DNA of 64,000 nt from Streptomyces sp. NBC_01351 (GTDB taxonomy: Bacteria > Actinomycetota > Actinomycetes > Streptomycetales > Streptomycetaceae), in contig NZ_CP108357.1 of assembly GCF_036237315.1 (NCBI RefSeq), forward strand, positions 168,722-232,721, given 5' to 3'. The notes under the pieces are model-generated. The model worked only from the letters and a program-made list of their open reading frames with translations, searched no databases and was not told the DNA's origin. Made by a program: the position numbers and the translations under genes. Each line of letters opens with the position of its first letter. Position 1 is the stretch's first letter. This document shows positions 8,803 through 16,906 of this stretch, piece after piece.

Positions 8803-9546
8803 ATGACGTTCACGTACATACCGCCGGTACCGGCGGAACAGATCCGGCAGCTGCCCACCCGGGACGTTGCGCTCCTTCTGCTGCAGCACCTCGCCAGCGG
8901 CACCGGTCTCCTGCAGTACGGAGGGACGGTGGGCTCGGCCCGCCAGGCGTTCCAGGACGAGCCGGACACAAACGCCCTCGTGGACCGCCTTTCCGATGCC
9001 TGGGCCTGGCTGGAGGCGCACGCGCTGCTGTCCCGGGTGCCCAGCCAGTCGGAAGCCTTCCGCCAGCTTTCCCGCGACGGCAGGGGCCTGGCGAAGGACC
9101 CGGAGGGCATCACGCGGTTCGAAGCCGGCCAGCGGTTGTCCGGCCCGCTCCACCCGGCCCTGGAAGCCACGGTGCGCACCAACTTCGACCTGGGTGACTA
9201 CGAGACGGCGTGCTTCGCCGCGATGAAGGCGGTCGAGGTCGCCGTCCGGGATGCCTCCGGACTCGACAACTCCCTGGTCGGCGTGAAGCTGATGCGTGCA
9301 GCGTTCCAGCCGCACCAGAACGGGAAGGCCGGCGGCCCGCTCGCCGATGCCGGAGCCGAAGGTGGTGAGCAGGAGGCCGCTTCCGCGCTGTTCGCCGGTG
9401 CCATTGGCGCGTACAAGAACCCTGCCAGCCACCGCACGGTCGACTTCGACGATCCGATCGAGGCGGCCGAGATCATCCAGTTCGCCGACCTGCTGCTGCG
9501 TCAGGTCGAACGCGCCAAGCGCCGTCAGGCCGCAGCGACGCCGTAG
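8803..9546 (+). CDS. TIGR02391 (Ymh) family protein
   Basis: This is 247 residues. The C-terminal half carries the family hallmarks: NFDLGDYETACFAAMKAVEV, VRDASGL, LMRAAFQPHQNGKAGGPL, GEQEAASALFAGAIGAYKNP, then SHR and a leucine-rich end. The family belongs to the HEPN-like helical group often found in defence and toxin-antitoxin neighbourhoods. Here the typical HEPN R-x4-6-H catalytic pair is not clear. The N-terminal 110 residues are a separate helical region. It stands alone after the Gp37-TcmP pair and is probably part of the same conflict-type cluster, with unknown function. Confidence 0.75.
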   Translation: MTFTYIPPVPAEQIRQLPTRDVALLLLQHLASGTGLLQYGGTVGSARQAFQDEPDTNALVDRLSDAWAWLEAHALLSRVPSQSEAFRQLSRDGRGLAKDPEGITRFEAGQRLSGPLHPALEATVRTNFDLGDYETACFAAMKAVEVAVRDASGLDNSLVGVKLMRAAFQPHQNGKAGGPLADAGAEGGEQEAASALFAGAIGAYKNPASHRTVDFDDPIEAAEIIQFADLLLRQVERAKRRQAAATP

Positions 9547-9699
9547 CGGAGGCACAGGGCCGGGGTGATCCGAAAACGGCGGCCGACGCAGCGCGGTTCT
9601 GTGACCTACGGTCCGACCGCACCCACGGCATTCACGACAGCGTCACCTTCTGCTTCGCCTGTGCCGCGCCTTCCGGAGAGTAGGCGCCCGTGCGGGTAC

Positions 9700-9723
9700 G
9701 GGTACGGGTACGTACCCGTACCC
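9700..9723. promoter_or_regulatory. 24-bp palindromic operator of the antitoxin-toxin operon
   Basis: Two GGGTAC units are followed by two GTACCC units, forming a perfect 24-bp palindrome centred at 9711/9712, and a third GGGTAC lies at 9694-9699. It ends 26 bases before the antitoxin ATG, overlapping where the promoter should be. Repeated 6-bp half-sites are what a ribbon-helix-helix antitoxin binds when it represses its own operon. Confidence 0.7.
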
Positions 9724-9748
9724 TAGAGGGATGGGAAGGAGCACAACG

Positions 9749-10006
9749 ATGTCCGATGCCAACGTGAGAATCCCCGAGGAAGCCAAGGACCGCCTGGCCG
9801 CGATCGCGGCCGCAGAGGGTCTATCCCTGCGCGCCTACCTGGCCAGGCTGGCCGAGACGATGCTGACGCCGGCCGAGCGCGCCGAACGCGCCGAGAAGGC
9901 GCAGGCCGCGCTGCGGGCCTGGAACGGGTACGCGCCGACTCCGGCCGAGCAGAACGAGCTCGACGATGAGCTCGACCGCCGTCTTGCGCGGGTGCAGCGC
10001 CCGTGA
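9749..10006 (+). CDS. Ribbon-helix-helix-type antitoxin
   Basis: This is 85 residues from the ATG at 9749, which has GGAAGGAG; the ATG at 9731 would leave that site inside the gene. The N-terminal NVRIPEEAKDRLAAIA and SLRAYLARL match the short strand and helices of Arc/CopG antitoxins. The rest is a charged helical tail (ERAERAEKAQAALRAW) able to wrap around a toxin. It overlaps the downstream gene by four bases and lies behind a 24-bp palindrome, as in autoregulated operons. Confidence 0.75.
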   Translation: MSDANVRIPEEAKDRLAAIAAAEGLSLRAYLARLAETMLTPAERAERAEKAQAALRAWNGYAPTPAEQNELDDELDRRLARVQRP

Positions 10007-10383
10007 GCGAAGCGATGCACATAGTACTGGACGAGACGGCAATGGCCGCGGCCGGGCAAGGCAACGTGCTGGCCTCCCGGCTGATCCACCGCGCGCACGC
10101 CGAGACCGGCTGGTTCCTCTACGCGCCCTCGTGCGCTCTCGTGGAATCCGACCGAGCGCGGCCTGGTACCGCTGAGCACCTGGCCGCCCTGCCCGGCATC
10201 ACCGTCCTGGACCTGGACCTGCCTGCGGCGCTGGCGGTCGCCCAGCAGGAGACGTGGGCTGCCGCGCACAGCCAGCACGCGGCGCAGCCCACTGCGGACC
10301 GGCCCGACGGCGCGATCGTGGCCACCACCGTGCCGAAGCGCTGGGAGGGTCAGCCGGTACGGATCCTGGACCTCACTCCTTGA
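10003..10383 (+). CDS. PIN-like (VapC-type) toxin
   Basis: This is 126 residues starting GTG at 10003 within the antitoxin stop (GTGA). Conserved acids fit a PIN ribonuclease: an early Asp in IVLDETAM, Glu in ALVESDR, Asp in VLDLDL and Asp in DRPDGAIVATT. PIN toxins cleave tRNA or mRNA using Mg2+ bound by these acids. Here the family is degenerate, with Ala-Met after the first acid pair. The stop codon TGA is itself the first part of an IS200/IS605-type terminal sequence, so the native C-terminus may have been altered by an insertion. Confidence 0.7.
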   Translation: MSEAMHIVLDETAMAAAGQGNVLASRLIHRAHAETGWFLYAPSCALVESDRARPGTAEHLAALPGITVLDLDLPAALAVAQQETWAAAHSQHAAQPTADRPDGAIVATTVPKRWEGQPVRILDLTP

Positions 10384-10545
10384 CATCCTCCCCGCCCTAA
10401 AGGACGGGGATTCCCGCCTGGCTGCCGGTGGTGACCGGCTGGGCCTTCGGGTGGGTTCCTTCGGGTGGGTTCCCCGTTCAACGGGCCGTGCCTGGCATGG
10501 GATTTCCACTCCAGGACTTGCCTGCCCTCCAAGAGCGTTGCCGCT
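10381..10545 (-). mobile_element. Solo right end of an IS200/IS605 (TnpB-type) element
   Basis: Read on the minus strand, this ends with a CCCCGTCC/GGGCGGGG hairpin and GGATGTCAA, the right-end layout of TnpB-carrying IS200/IS605 elements. The hairpin is 10390-10109 in base pairing terms, that is C10390-C10397 with G10102-G10109. A 14-bp unit (CCTTCGGGTGGGTT) repeats in tandem at 10444-10471, and a GTT-AAC hairpin follows. No transposase or TnpB gene is attached, so this is a stranded end or a non-autonomous derivative. It provides the toxin's stop codon and abuts the next gene's 3' end. Confidence 0.6.
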
Positions 10546-11208
10546 CTACCGCTCGGCGGTGCCGCCCTCGCCGTCCATCTCGTAGATCCGTTCTTGAAGC
10601 CGTTCACCGGCCCAGTCCAGCCCGACGCCCAGGTCGAACCAGTGCCGATCCTTGCGGCCTTCGGGTGGTGAGAGGTTCACCGCGGCCCAGGAGAAGACCC
10701 CGAGGAGGATGGAACGCCCGTGCTGCGTTGTGCGCACGGACAACGCAAACGGCGCGGCGAGTGCAGCGCGGGCGACCAAAATGACCTGTTGGTCCTCAGA
10801 ATGTCGACGCCCACCTGTGAGAAATCGGGGCTCTTCGAGGATCTTGACCCACTCGACCACTGCGTCTGCCGCCTGGGCGCGCAGGGACTCTTCGATGCCC
10901 TTCCGGACGGCGGTCGCGGGATCATCTCCGAGCCAGCCAAGCCAGTGATCAGGATCAGTGAGCTTGCCGAAGTCGTCCTGTGGCACCCCGTGACGGGGAT
11001 TCTCCTGGTACTCGCCTGTCAGTTTCCCGCTGCTATCCACCAGCCACGCGCCGCGGATTGCCTCGGGAGGTACGTAGCCGTTCGGGTCGTCGATGTACGT
11101 CGGGTCGATCTCGGCGACGCTGCCACCAGGATTTTTCGCAGCCGCAGCTAATAGCGCCGGCTCGTTCGGTATGCCCTTACCTCGGCTTCGCGAGCCAAAA
11201 AGCTTCAC
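10546..11208 (-). CDS. Conserved hypothetical protein
   Basis: This is 220 residues from a GTG at 11208 (GTG AAG CTT TTT), chosen because the protein-like sequence VKLFGSRSRGKG starts there; the frame is open to 11256. No known domain is recognised. It contains IDPTYIDDPNGYVPPEAIRG, WLVDSSGKLTGEYQ, DDFGKLTDPDHW and a long amphipathic middle. It is probably soluble, with no signal peptide or membrane segment. Its 3' end meets the stranded IS200/IS605 end, so the last few residues may derive from the element. Confidence 0.65.
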   Translation of the reverse strand: MKLFGSRSRGKGIPNEPALLAAAAKNPGGSVAEIDPTYIDDPNGYVPPEAIRGAWLVDSSGKLTGEYQENPRHGVPQDDFGKLTDPDHWLGWLGDDPATAVRKGIEESLRAQAADAVVEWVKILEEPRFLTGGRRHSEDQQVILVARAALAAPFALSVRTTQHGRSILLGVFSWAAVNLSPPEGRKDRHWFDLGVGLDWAGERLQERIYEMDGEGGTAER

Positions 11209-11389
11209 GTCCCACCCCCACCGTTGCCCGCCCCGTTGACCAGCATTGTGCCGCACCGGTCAGGACCGCATCTGGCCTGCGATGACGATGAAGGCCAGAG
11301 GGCGGGCCCGGCCGTGTCGCCGCCTGCGGTGTCCTCGGCCGGCTTGAGCTGGCCGAAGACACCGCCATCATCTGACTCGTACACGCCGT

Positions 11390-11674
11390 TCACCGATCCT
11401 GTCGGTGGGACGGCGTGAACAGGGGCTTGAGGAGGAAGCCTGTGACGCTGGTGCCAGCCACCATCGCAACGACGTCACGGATCACCAGGAGCAACACCGA
11501 AACGAGCAGCCCGGTGGCCAGGATCGCAGCGATGACAACAGCTGCTTTGGCCCAGTGCCGCGCCTTCGGGAGGGGCGCATGTGCGTGCCCATCGCACCGA
11601 AGGCCGCTGGCGGGGGTCTTGAGGTCAGTCGGACGACCGTGCGCGTCGGTCACCACATGACGTCTGTCAGTCAT
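11390..11674 (-). CDS. Small single-pass membrane protein
   Basis: This is 94 residues from the ATG at 11674, which has GAGGAGGGG upstream. A polar N-terminal half is followed by AAVVIAAILATGLLVSVLLL and a further hydrophobic stretch to about residue 80, giving one or two membrane helices and a short basic tail. No family is recognised. It is divergent from the Xre-TPR regulator that begins 223 bases away. Confidence 0.6.
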   Translation of the reverse strand: MTDRRHVVTDAHGRPTDLKTPASGLRCDGHAHAPLPKARHWAKAAVVIAAILATGLLVSVLLLVIRDVVAMVAGTSVTGFLLKPLFTPSHRQDR

Positions 11675-11896
11675 GGTGCCCCTCCTCAACTCGCCGTCGG
11701 ATCGAATGAATGTGCTGATCACAACCGTCTGATGGGGGAGCATGACCAGACGAGGTCCGGCAGCAGTCCCGCACCGGACCAGTCCGGGACATGAAGCGGA
11801 CCGCCGCCGGACCAGAGCTCTCGCTCTGCTGACTAGCCGTCGTCGCAGGACGACACTGGGTGCAGCGGAGCACGTACTCGTGACTCGGGAGGACCG

Positions 11897-13219
11897 GTGG
11901 CCGGCAACGCAGGCAAGGGAGATCCACGGACCACGCTGGAGTTCCTGTTGCGCCAGCAGCCGCGCACGTACGAAGAGATCGTCCGTGAATTCGGGCGTCT
12001 CGCCGACGAGCTGGGTGAGGACGTCACCCTCAGCGCTCGGCACTTACGTCGGCTGGCCAGTGGGGAACGGGCCAACACCACCCCAGTCATGCGTCGCGTT
12101 CTGCAGCAAATGTTCGGCAAACCGCTCGATGAGCTCCTTGCCCCGTGGGGCGGCGGACCTTTACCGGCGGCGGACGAATCCACGGGGCTGGTCCTGACTA
12201 CAGGCCAGCCAACGGCGGACCGGGAGTTGATCGAGATGGCGGCACGACGCGCCAAGAGTTTCGCCCTTGCGGCAGGTCAGACGGAGTTGACGTCCAGCGT
12301 GATGGAACAGGTACACGCGGATGTCCAACGCCTGGCGACGGACTACCCGCAGCTGCCGTTGTCAGCGCTGCTGCCGGATCTGATCATGACGCAGGACACC
12401 GTGTTCACTCTGCTGGAGCATCAGCGACGTCCCGATCAGGCACGCCAGCTGTACTTCCTCGCCGGCGTCACGGGGGGTCTGCTCGCGAAGGCATCGCATG
12501 ACCTTGCCGACCCGCACGCAGCGCTGACACAAGCACGGACGGCGTTCGTCTGTGCGGACAACGCCGACCACAACGGCCTTAGGGCGTGGATCCGCGGCAT
12601 TCAGTCCTTGGTCTCCTACTGGGCTGGCCGGACACGCGAGTCCGTCCGTTACGCCCAGTCCGGCGCTGAATTCGGTGCGAGCAACACGTCCAGCGTGTGG
12701 CTGCCGATGAACGAGGCCCGGGCCTGGGCGGCACTCGGCAACGCGAACGCGGCTCGGGCCGCCATCGAGCGAGCAGAGAACGCCTGGGACAGCGTCCAGG
12801 TGGACGAGGTGGACGAGCTAGGCGGTCTTTGCAGCTTCGGCCGCACCCGGCAGATCTACTACGCGGCCGAAGCGCTGTCGTGGCTGCCGTCGCAGGCCGC
12901 GATCACAGGCGACTACGCCACACGCGCAGTGGAGGCATACGAGGACAACTCGTCTCCGGAGTGGGCCTTCGGGGACCAGGCCGGCTCGCACAGCGCTCTG
13001 GCCATCGCCCGCGTCCAGGCCGGGGAGCTGGAAGGCGCCGAAGAGGCCATCGCGCCGGTTCTTGAACTCGCTCCCGAACAGCGCATCAACGGGGTGATTC
13101 ATTGCGTGGAGCGGGTGCACCGCGCCCTGCGGGACTCGCCGCTCGCCGACGCTGGCGCTGGTCTGCAGGAGCAGATCGAAATCTTCACGCGTACACCGCT
13201 CAAGTCCCTGCCCCGATAG
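11897..13219 (+). CDS. Xre-family regulator with TPR-like C-terminus
   Basis: This is 440 residues from a GTG at 11897 behind GGGAGG. Residues 1-80 form an Xre-type DNA-binding domain (LGEDVTLSARHLRRLASGER). The rest is a run of helical pairs of the TPR type, as in Streptomyces regulators that bind small signals or peptides. Two TTA codons (12044-12046 and 12161-12163) make translation dependent on the bldA leucyl-tRNA, so expression is likely limited to late growth. The next gene, a GNAT acetyltransferase, starts nine bases after the stop and is probably co-transcribed. Confidence 0.8.
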   Translation: MAGNAGKGDPRTTLEFLLRQQPRTYEEIVREFGRLADELGEDVTLSARHLRRLASGERANTTPVMRRVLQQMFGKPLDELLAPWGGGPLPAADESTGLVLTTGQPTADRELIEMAARRAKSFALAAGQTELTSSVMEQVHADVQRLATDYPQLPLSALLPDLIMTQDTVFTLLEHQRRPDQARQLYFLAGVTGGLLAKASHDLADPHAALTQARTAFVCADNADHNGLRAWIRGIQSLVSYWAGRTRESVRYAQSGAEFGASNTSSVWLPMNEARAWAALGNANAARAAIERAENAWDSVQVDEVDELGGLCSFGRTRQIYYAAEALSWLPSQAAITGDYATRAVEAYEDNSSPEWAFGDQAGSHSALAIARVQAGELEGAEEAIAPVLELAPEQRINGVIHCVERVHRALRDSPLADAGAGLQEQIEIFTRTPLKSLPR

Positions 13220-13228
13220 GAGTCTCCG

Positions 13229-13828
13229 TTGCCGTATCCGATCCGCATCACCGGTGACAGCGTCGTACTGCGCGAGTTCTCCATGCGTGACGTCGATGAC
13301 GTCTTGGAGATCATCGGCGATCACAAGGTCACCGCCTGGCTGTCATTCGACAGCCGCAGCCGGGATGAGGCCATCGCCATGATTGAAGGGGCGGTCGAGC
13401 GAGCCCAGCAGGAGCCGCGGACCGAGTACTACTTGGCGGTGACCAAACGCGGCGATGACAGAGTCATCGGATTCACACGGATCGGATTCGCCGGCGTCAA
13501 GGCTGGAAAGCTCGGCTACGCCGTTGCAGCAGAGGAATGGGGCCGCGGATACGCCACGGACGCGGCCCGCTCTCTGGTGGCCTACGCGTTCGGGGAGCTT
13601 GCACTCCATCGTGTCAGCGCGGCGATCGGTCCCGAGAACACGCCCTCGATCGCACTAGTGGAAAGGCTGGGATTCACCCGTGAGGGCGTGCTGCGTGATC
13701 ACGTCTTCACTAACGGGGCCTGGCGCGACAGCGTGTTGTTCTCCGTTCTCGCGCACGAGTGGCCCGCTGATGGCGACCCGGTTCGTGCCGTGCGCGAGCG
13801 GGACGCTCACCGAAGAGCAGGTCGGTGA
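13229..13828 (+). CDS. GNAT N-acetyltransferase, RimJ/RimL type
   Basis: This is 199 residues with the usual landmarks of acetyl-CoA-dependent N-acetyltransferases: VLREFSMRDVDDVLEII at the start, GYAVAAEEWGRGYATDAARS as motif A with the pyrophosphate loop, and PENTPSIALVERLGFTREGV as motif B. The likely substrate class is a protein N-terminus or an amino compound. It follows the Xre-TPR regulator by nine bases. The last 20 residues are charged and differ from the family, and they overlap the start of a frameshifted gene. Confidence 0.88.
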   Translation: MPYPIRITGDSVVLREFSMRDVDDVLEIIGDHKVTAWLSFDSRSRDEAIAMIEGAVERAQQEPRTEYYLAVTKRGDDRVIGFTRIGFAGVKAGKLGYAVAAEEWGRGYATDAARSLVAYAFGELALHRVSAAIGPENTPSIALVERLGFTREGVLRDHVFTNGAWRDSVLFSVLAHEWPADGDPVRAVRERDAHRRAGR

Positions 13829-14128
13829 GCTGCAGCGTCGGATCCTCGCCACTGCCCGTCCGATGTGTTCACGGCGTTGCAGCGGTGCGAGCTGTCGAAC
13901 CGGCATACGGGCGTTCCACACCACAGAGGTCGATTCCCTCTACGAGGGAGACAACTGGTCGAGTTGTGCGAGAACGTGGAGTTTGACCCTGCGATCCTGT
14001 TTTGCGAGGGCGTCTCGTACGACAAGCGGTACATCGCTGTTCCCGGCCCGACAGGTCGGGCCTGTGACCCGCTGGCTGCTGAAAGGAGACGTAGGTGGGT
14101 GACTGGATCCCCCGCGAGGAGTGGGTGA
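13770..14128 (+). pseudogene. Frameshifted small hypothetical gene
   Basis: From an ATG at 13770 the frame reads MATRFVPCASGTLTEEQVGE and on to ILATARP. At about 13856 the protein-like sequence continues in another frame as DVFTALQRCELSNRHTGVPH and then LVELCENVEFDPAILFCEGV, SYDKRYIAVPGPTG. Joining the two needs a one-base change. The intact product would be about 115 residues, cytosolic and of unknown function. It overlaps the end of the GNAT gene and runs into the Nudix start, so it belonged to the same operon. A sequencing indel is possible. Confidence 0.55.
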
Positions 14129-14583
14129 AGACGCAGCCCCAGGCGCTCGTGGCCTCGTGCGTCATGCTGCTGGATGACCATAACCGGATGCTTTTACTCC
14201 GTTACGGCTCCGGTCAGGAGGGCGCCAGCGGGACGTGGTGGCTGCCAGGCGGCATGGTCAATGAGGGCGAGAGCCCGTGGCCGGCGGCCCGCCGGGAGAT
14301 CGGCGAGGAGACCGGCATCACTTTGGGCTCGGAACCTTGCCTCATCGGCATCGACCACAGGGCCAACGTTCTGGGCACCGGCCCCGTCGTGGACTACTTC
14401 TTCGCCGCAAGTCTCGCCGCTGGTCAGCAGATCCGGCTCAGCCCCGAACACGACCGGCACGCCTTCCACCACCCGGACAGCCTTCCGGATCTTCTCGCGG
14501 CGCACCGTCAGACGCTCATCGCGCTTCATGCCGCTGCCCTGTCCGGCCGCGCTGCTTACATGCAAGAGGGGATGCCCACATGA
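14095..14583 (+). CDS. Nudix hydrolase
   Basis: This is 162 residues from a GTG at 14095 with AAAGGAGA upstream. The Nudix box is complete: GGMVNEGESPWPAARREIGE then ETG, with G-x5-E-x7-REIGEE. These enzymes hydrolyse nucleoside diphosphates linked to another group, using Mg2+. A TTA codon lies in MLLLRYG, so bldA may limit translation. It overlaps a second Nudix gene by ATGA; the two are not close copies and may act on different substrates. Confidence 0.88.
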   Translation: MGDWIPREEWVKTQPQALVASCVMLLDDHNRMLLLRYGSGQEGASGTWWLPGGMVNEGESPWPAARREIGEETGITLGSEPCLIGIDHRANVLGTGPVVDYFFAASLAAGQQIRLSPEHDRHAFHHPDSLPDLLAAHRQTLIALHAAALSGRAAYMQEGMPT

Positions 14584-15059
14584 GCCGCATTCGCACAGCC
14601 GCGACCGGCCTGGTCGTCCGCGACGGCCACGTCCTGCTCGTCAAAGGGAACTGGCCTCAACCGGCTACCTGGCTGCCGCCCGGCGGCGGACAGAAGCTGG
14701 GCGAGCCTCTGCACCGCACTGTCGAACGGGAGGTGCTGGAGGAGACCGGGGTGACCGTTCGCGCCGGACAGTTGCTGTTCCTGCGCGAACACATTCCCGC
14801 CAATCACGAAGACGGCCCAAGCGCGTACGACCGTAACCACCGGGTTGATGCGCTGTTCTGGTGCGAGGTCGTATCGGAGCCGTCCAAGCTGGGCGGGAGC
14901 ATCCCGGATCCGACCCACACCGGGGTCGAGTGGGTGCCGCTCGACAAGCTCGGCGGGCTGCGGATGATCCCCCTTTACCTGCGCGACCAGGTCACTAACG
15001 TCGTTGCCCAGGCCGCTGCCGGTACGTGGCAGACGATGTACCTGGGCGACATGGCCTGA
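14580..15059 (+). CDS. Second Nudix hydrolase
   Basis: This is 159 residues beginning at the ATG that overlaps the previous stop (ATGA). The Nudix box reads GGGQKLGEPLHRTVEREVLE then ETGV. It starts TAATGLVVRDGHVLLVKGNW, the usual first strand of the fold, and ends with a C-terminal helix after VEWVPLDKL. It is the last gene of a run that begins with the bldA-type regulator. The substrate is unknown; a tandem pair suggests cleanup of related nucleotide derivatives. Confidence 0.88.
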   Translation: MSRIRTAATGLVVRDGHVLLVKGNWPQPATWLPPGGGQKLGEPLHRTVEREVLEETGVTVRAGQLLFLREHIPANHEDGPSAYDRNHRVDALFWCEVVSEPSKLGGSIPDPTHTGVEWVPLDKLGGLRMIPLYLRDQVTNVVAQAAAGTWQTMYLGDMA

Positions 15060-15418
15060 CCGGGCGCAGAGAAGTGCCCCGTCTCACCGAGCTGGTGGGA
15101 CAGGGCGGGATATGTCGGTCGGCTGCAGTCATGTTCAGGACTCCGGCCGTCCGACGTCCTGCCGCGACGCCGGCGACCCACTGCCCGTCCGAGCCGGGCG
15201 GCCCTGCAACTGGCGCACCACCGGGGCGGTGCCGAGGCAGAAGGCCCGGCGCCGGGCCCGCTGGTAGGCACGCAGGATCGCCCTCAGCCCGCCCCGGGAC
15301 TTCGGGGCGAGCTCCACCTCTGATGAGGCTCGTTTGAATTTCCCCACCAGGTGCTCACGAGTTCCCCAGACCTGCTCACCTTGATTCCCACCCAGGCGCG
15401 CTGACCTGCGGACGGGCG
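15060..15418. other. Region without a firm gene
   Basis: No well-supported gene was found. A minus-strand frame from a GTG at 15347 to 15135 (VGKFKRASSEVELAPKSRGG onward, 70 residues) looks partly protein-like and would follow the decayed gene to its right, but it lacks a ribosome binding site. It may be the remains of a third member of that gene set. Confidence 0.35.
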
Positions 15419-15898
15419 TCACTCGGAAGGGGCCGCCCGATAGCCAGCCAGGTCCAGGGGCGGGGCGGGACGCGCCGACAGTCCGGTGCCCGCGACGCGC
15501 GCTCCGCGCTCGGTGGTCCACACGACGGTGCCCGCCCACCGCATCCCCGCAGAGCAGTGCAGCAGCCCGGCCTCCGCCATCACCCGGATCCGCAGGCGCG
15601 CGGTCTCCAGTCTCCCGCCCCTGCACGCGTTGGCGGCCTGGTGCAGGGCAGCGTCGCCAGCGCAAGGAGCCGCTCATCCTCCTCCGTGCGCATCCAGCCG
15701 TCGCCCCAGGCCTCGCCGCTGCGGCGCACCCGTCGCCAGCGCTCCGCCCACATCCGGTACGCCCCCGCCGTGTACCTACCTTGGGTGGGAGACGGCGGCC
15801 GCGTCCTTGGAGTCGGTGGCGAGGGCCTCGACCTGTTCCACGGTGAGGCCGCCCAGTCGGCAGGGTTGCCGAGGGTCAAGCGGGCACCGGAGAGCATG
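15419..15898 (-). pseudogene. Decayed replication-relaxation-type gene
   Basis: Protein-like pieces lie in alternating frames: LTLGNPADW, then GGLTVEQVEALATDSKDAAA ending at a stop, then MWAERWRRVRRSGEAWGDGW and EEDERLLALATL, then, after another shift, ETARLRIRVMAEAGLLHCSA and VVWTTERGARVAG to a stop at 15419. The last part has the winged-helix pattern of the replication-relaxation (Replic_Relax) family. At least two frame changes are needed, so it is not functional. It lies downstream of the coiled-coil gene, beyond a terminator. Confidence 0.5.
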
Positions 15899-15900
15899 AT

Positions 15901-15926
15901 GGAAGGCCCGTCAGCGCGGGCCTTCC
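15901..15926. terminator. Hairpin after coiled-coil gene
   Basis: A 10-bp stem, GGAAGGCCCG pairing with CGGGCCTTCC, closes a six-base loop. It begins nine bases past the stop of the leftward coiled-coil gene. There is no long T run, as is common in this genus. Confidence 0.7.
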
Positions 15927-15934
15927 CGCGGGCG

Positions 15935-16906
15935 TCATTCCTCGGCGATACCGGTGTGTCCGAGTCCGTCGTCCAAGGTGATGCGGATGGTCTCCCCGGA
16001 GCCGGTGGCGCCAGCGAGTTCGGCGGCGATCCGGTTGTAGGCGGTGGTGGCCAGAGCCCAGTCGGCTTCCAGAACGGTGGCGGTGGTCCGGGTGTTCCAC
16101 AGCTCGATGAGCACAGCGATGAGCGAGCGCCCGGAGAGAGCGGCCTGGATGCGGCCCTCCTTGACGTCCTCCACGGCGGGCGGGGTACGGAAGTGGCCGT
16201 GGTCGACGGCCAGAGCGGAGAGGAACTCCCAGGTGTCACGGTGCAGGACGAGTTCGGCCGAGGCGACGCCGGCGGCCTTCAGCAGCAGGACTCCGTGGGC
16301 GACCTTAGGGTCCTCGGGCTCCGATCCGGGCGTCTGCCTGGAGGCGGAAGGCGCGGGTGCGGCCCCGGTGCCGGCGCCGCGGTAGGCGGTCTCGATGGCG
16401 TGCTTCAGACCGTCCTCCGCCCCCTCGCTCCCGGTCGCTTTCTGTGGATCCTGGCCCTGGTTGTGCTCCATGTTGTCCCCCTGGTCCTCACGGTCGGGCA
16501 CGGTCTGCCACATGGGCGGTTCGGTGATGTCCTCGTCGCCGTTCTGCCCGGTCTCGACTGCACAGGTCTGCGGTGGGTCTGCCTGCTGCGGGGCGGCAGC
16601 CGGGGCTATGGCGAAGCCGCGAAGGAGATCGGCGAGCTCGCGTAGCTGCTGTATCTCCTCCCGTGTTTCCTCCCGGCTTTCCTGCAGGTCAGCGATCATC
16701 TTGTCCTGACGGCGGCGCAGCTCCCGGTTCTCTTCACGCAGCCCGGTGACACCGTTCTGCACGACTTCCTGGATCTTCATGCGGGCCTGCGAGAGTTCGC
16801 CGTGCAGCGCGGGGAGACCCACCGTCGGGTCGTCCAAGCGCTCCAGTTGCTTGCGTGCCTCCCTCAGTTCCCCCATCGCTTCATCGAACGCCTGTGTCCA
16901 CCTCAC
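15935..16906 (-). CDS. Coiled-coil hypothetical protein
   Basis: This is 323 residues from a GTG at 16906 with AAGGAG at good spacing. Residues about 10-90 form a continuous coiled coil (MKIQEVVQNG, LREENRELRRRQDKMIADLQ, EETREEIQQLREL). An acidic, Gln/Pro-rich linker follows, then a folded C-terminal domain of about 130 residues (VAHGVLLLKAAGVASAELVL, IAVLIELWNTR, LATTAYNRIAAEL). No signal peptide is present. Such genes often precede a replication-relaxation gene in Streptomyces, and the remains of one lie just downstream here. The molecular role is unknown. Confidence 0.7.
   Translation of the reverse strand: MRWTQAFDEAMGELREARKQLERLDDPTVGLPALHGELSQARMKIQEVVQNGVTGLREENRELRRRQDKMIADLQESREETREEIQQLRELADLLRGFAIAPAAAPQQADPPQTCAVETGQNGDEDITEPPMWQTVPDREDQGDNMEHNQGQDPQKATGSEGAEDGLKHAIETAYRGAGTGAAPAPSASRQTPGSEPEDPKVAHGVLLLKAAGVASAELVLHRDTWEFLSALAVDHGHFRTPPAVEDVKEGRIQAALSGRSLIAVLIELWNTRTTATVLEADWALATTAYNRIAAELAGATGSGETIRITLDDGLGHTGIAEE

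Noticed and set aside
15557..16645. Plus-strand open frame of 362 codons
   Set aside because: It is antisense to the coiled-coil gene and crosses its terminator.
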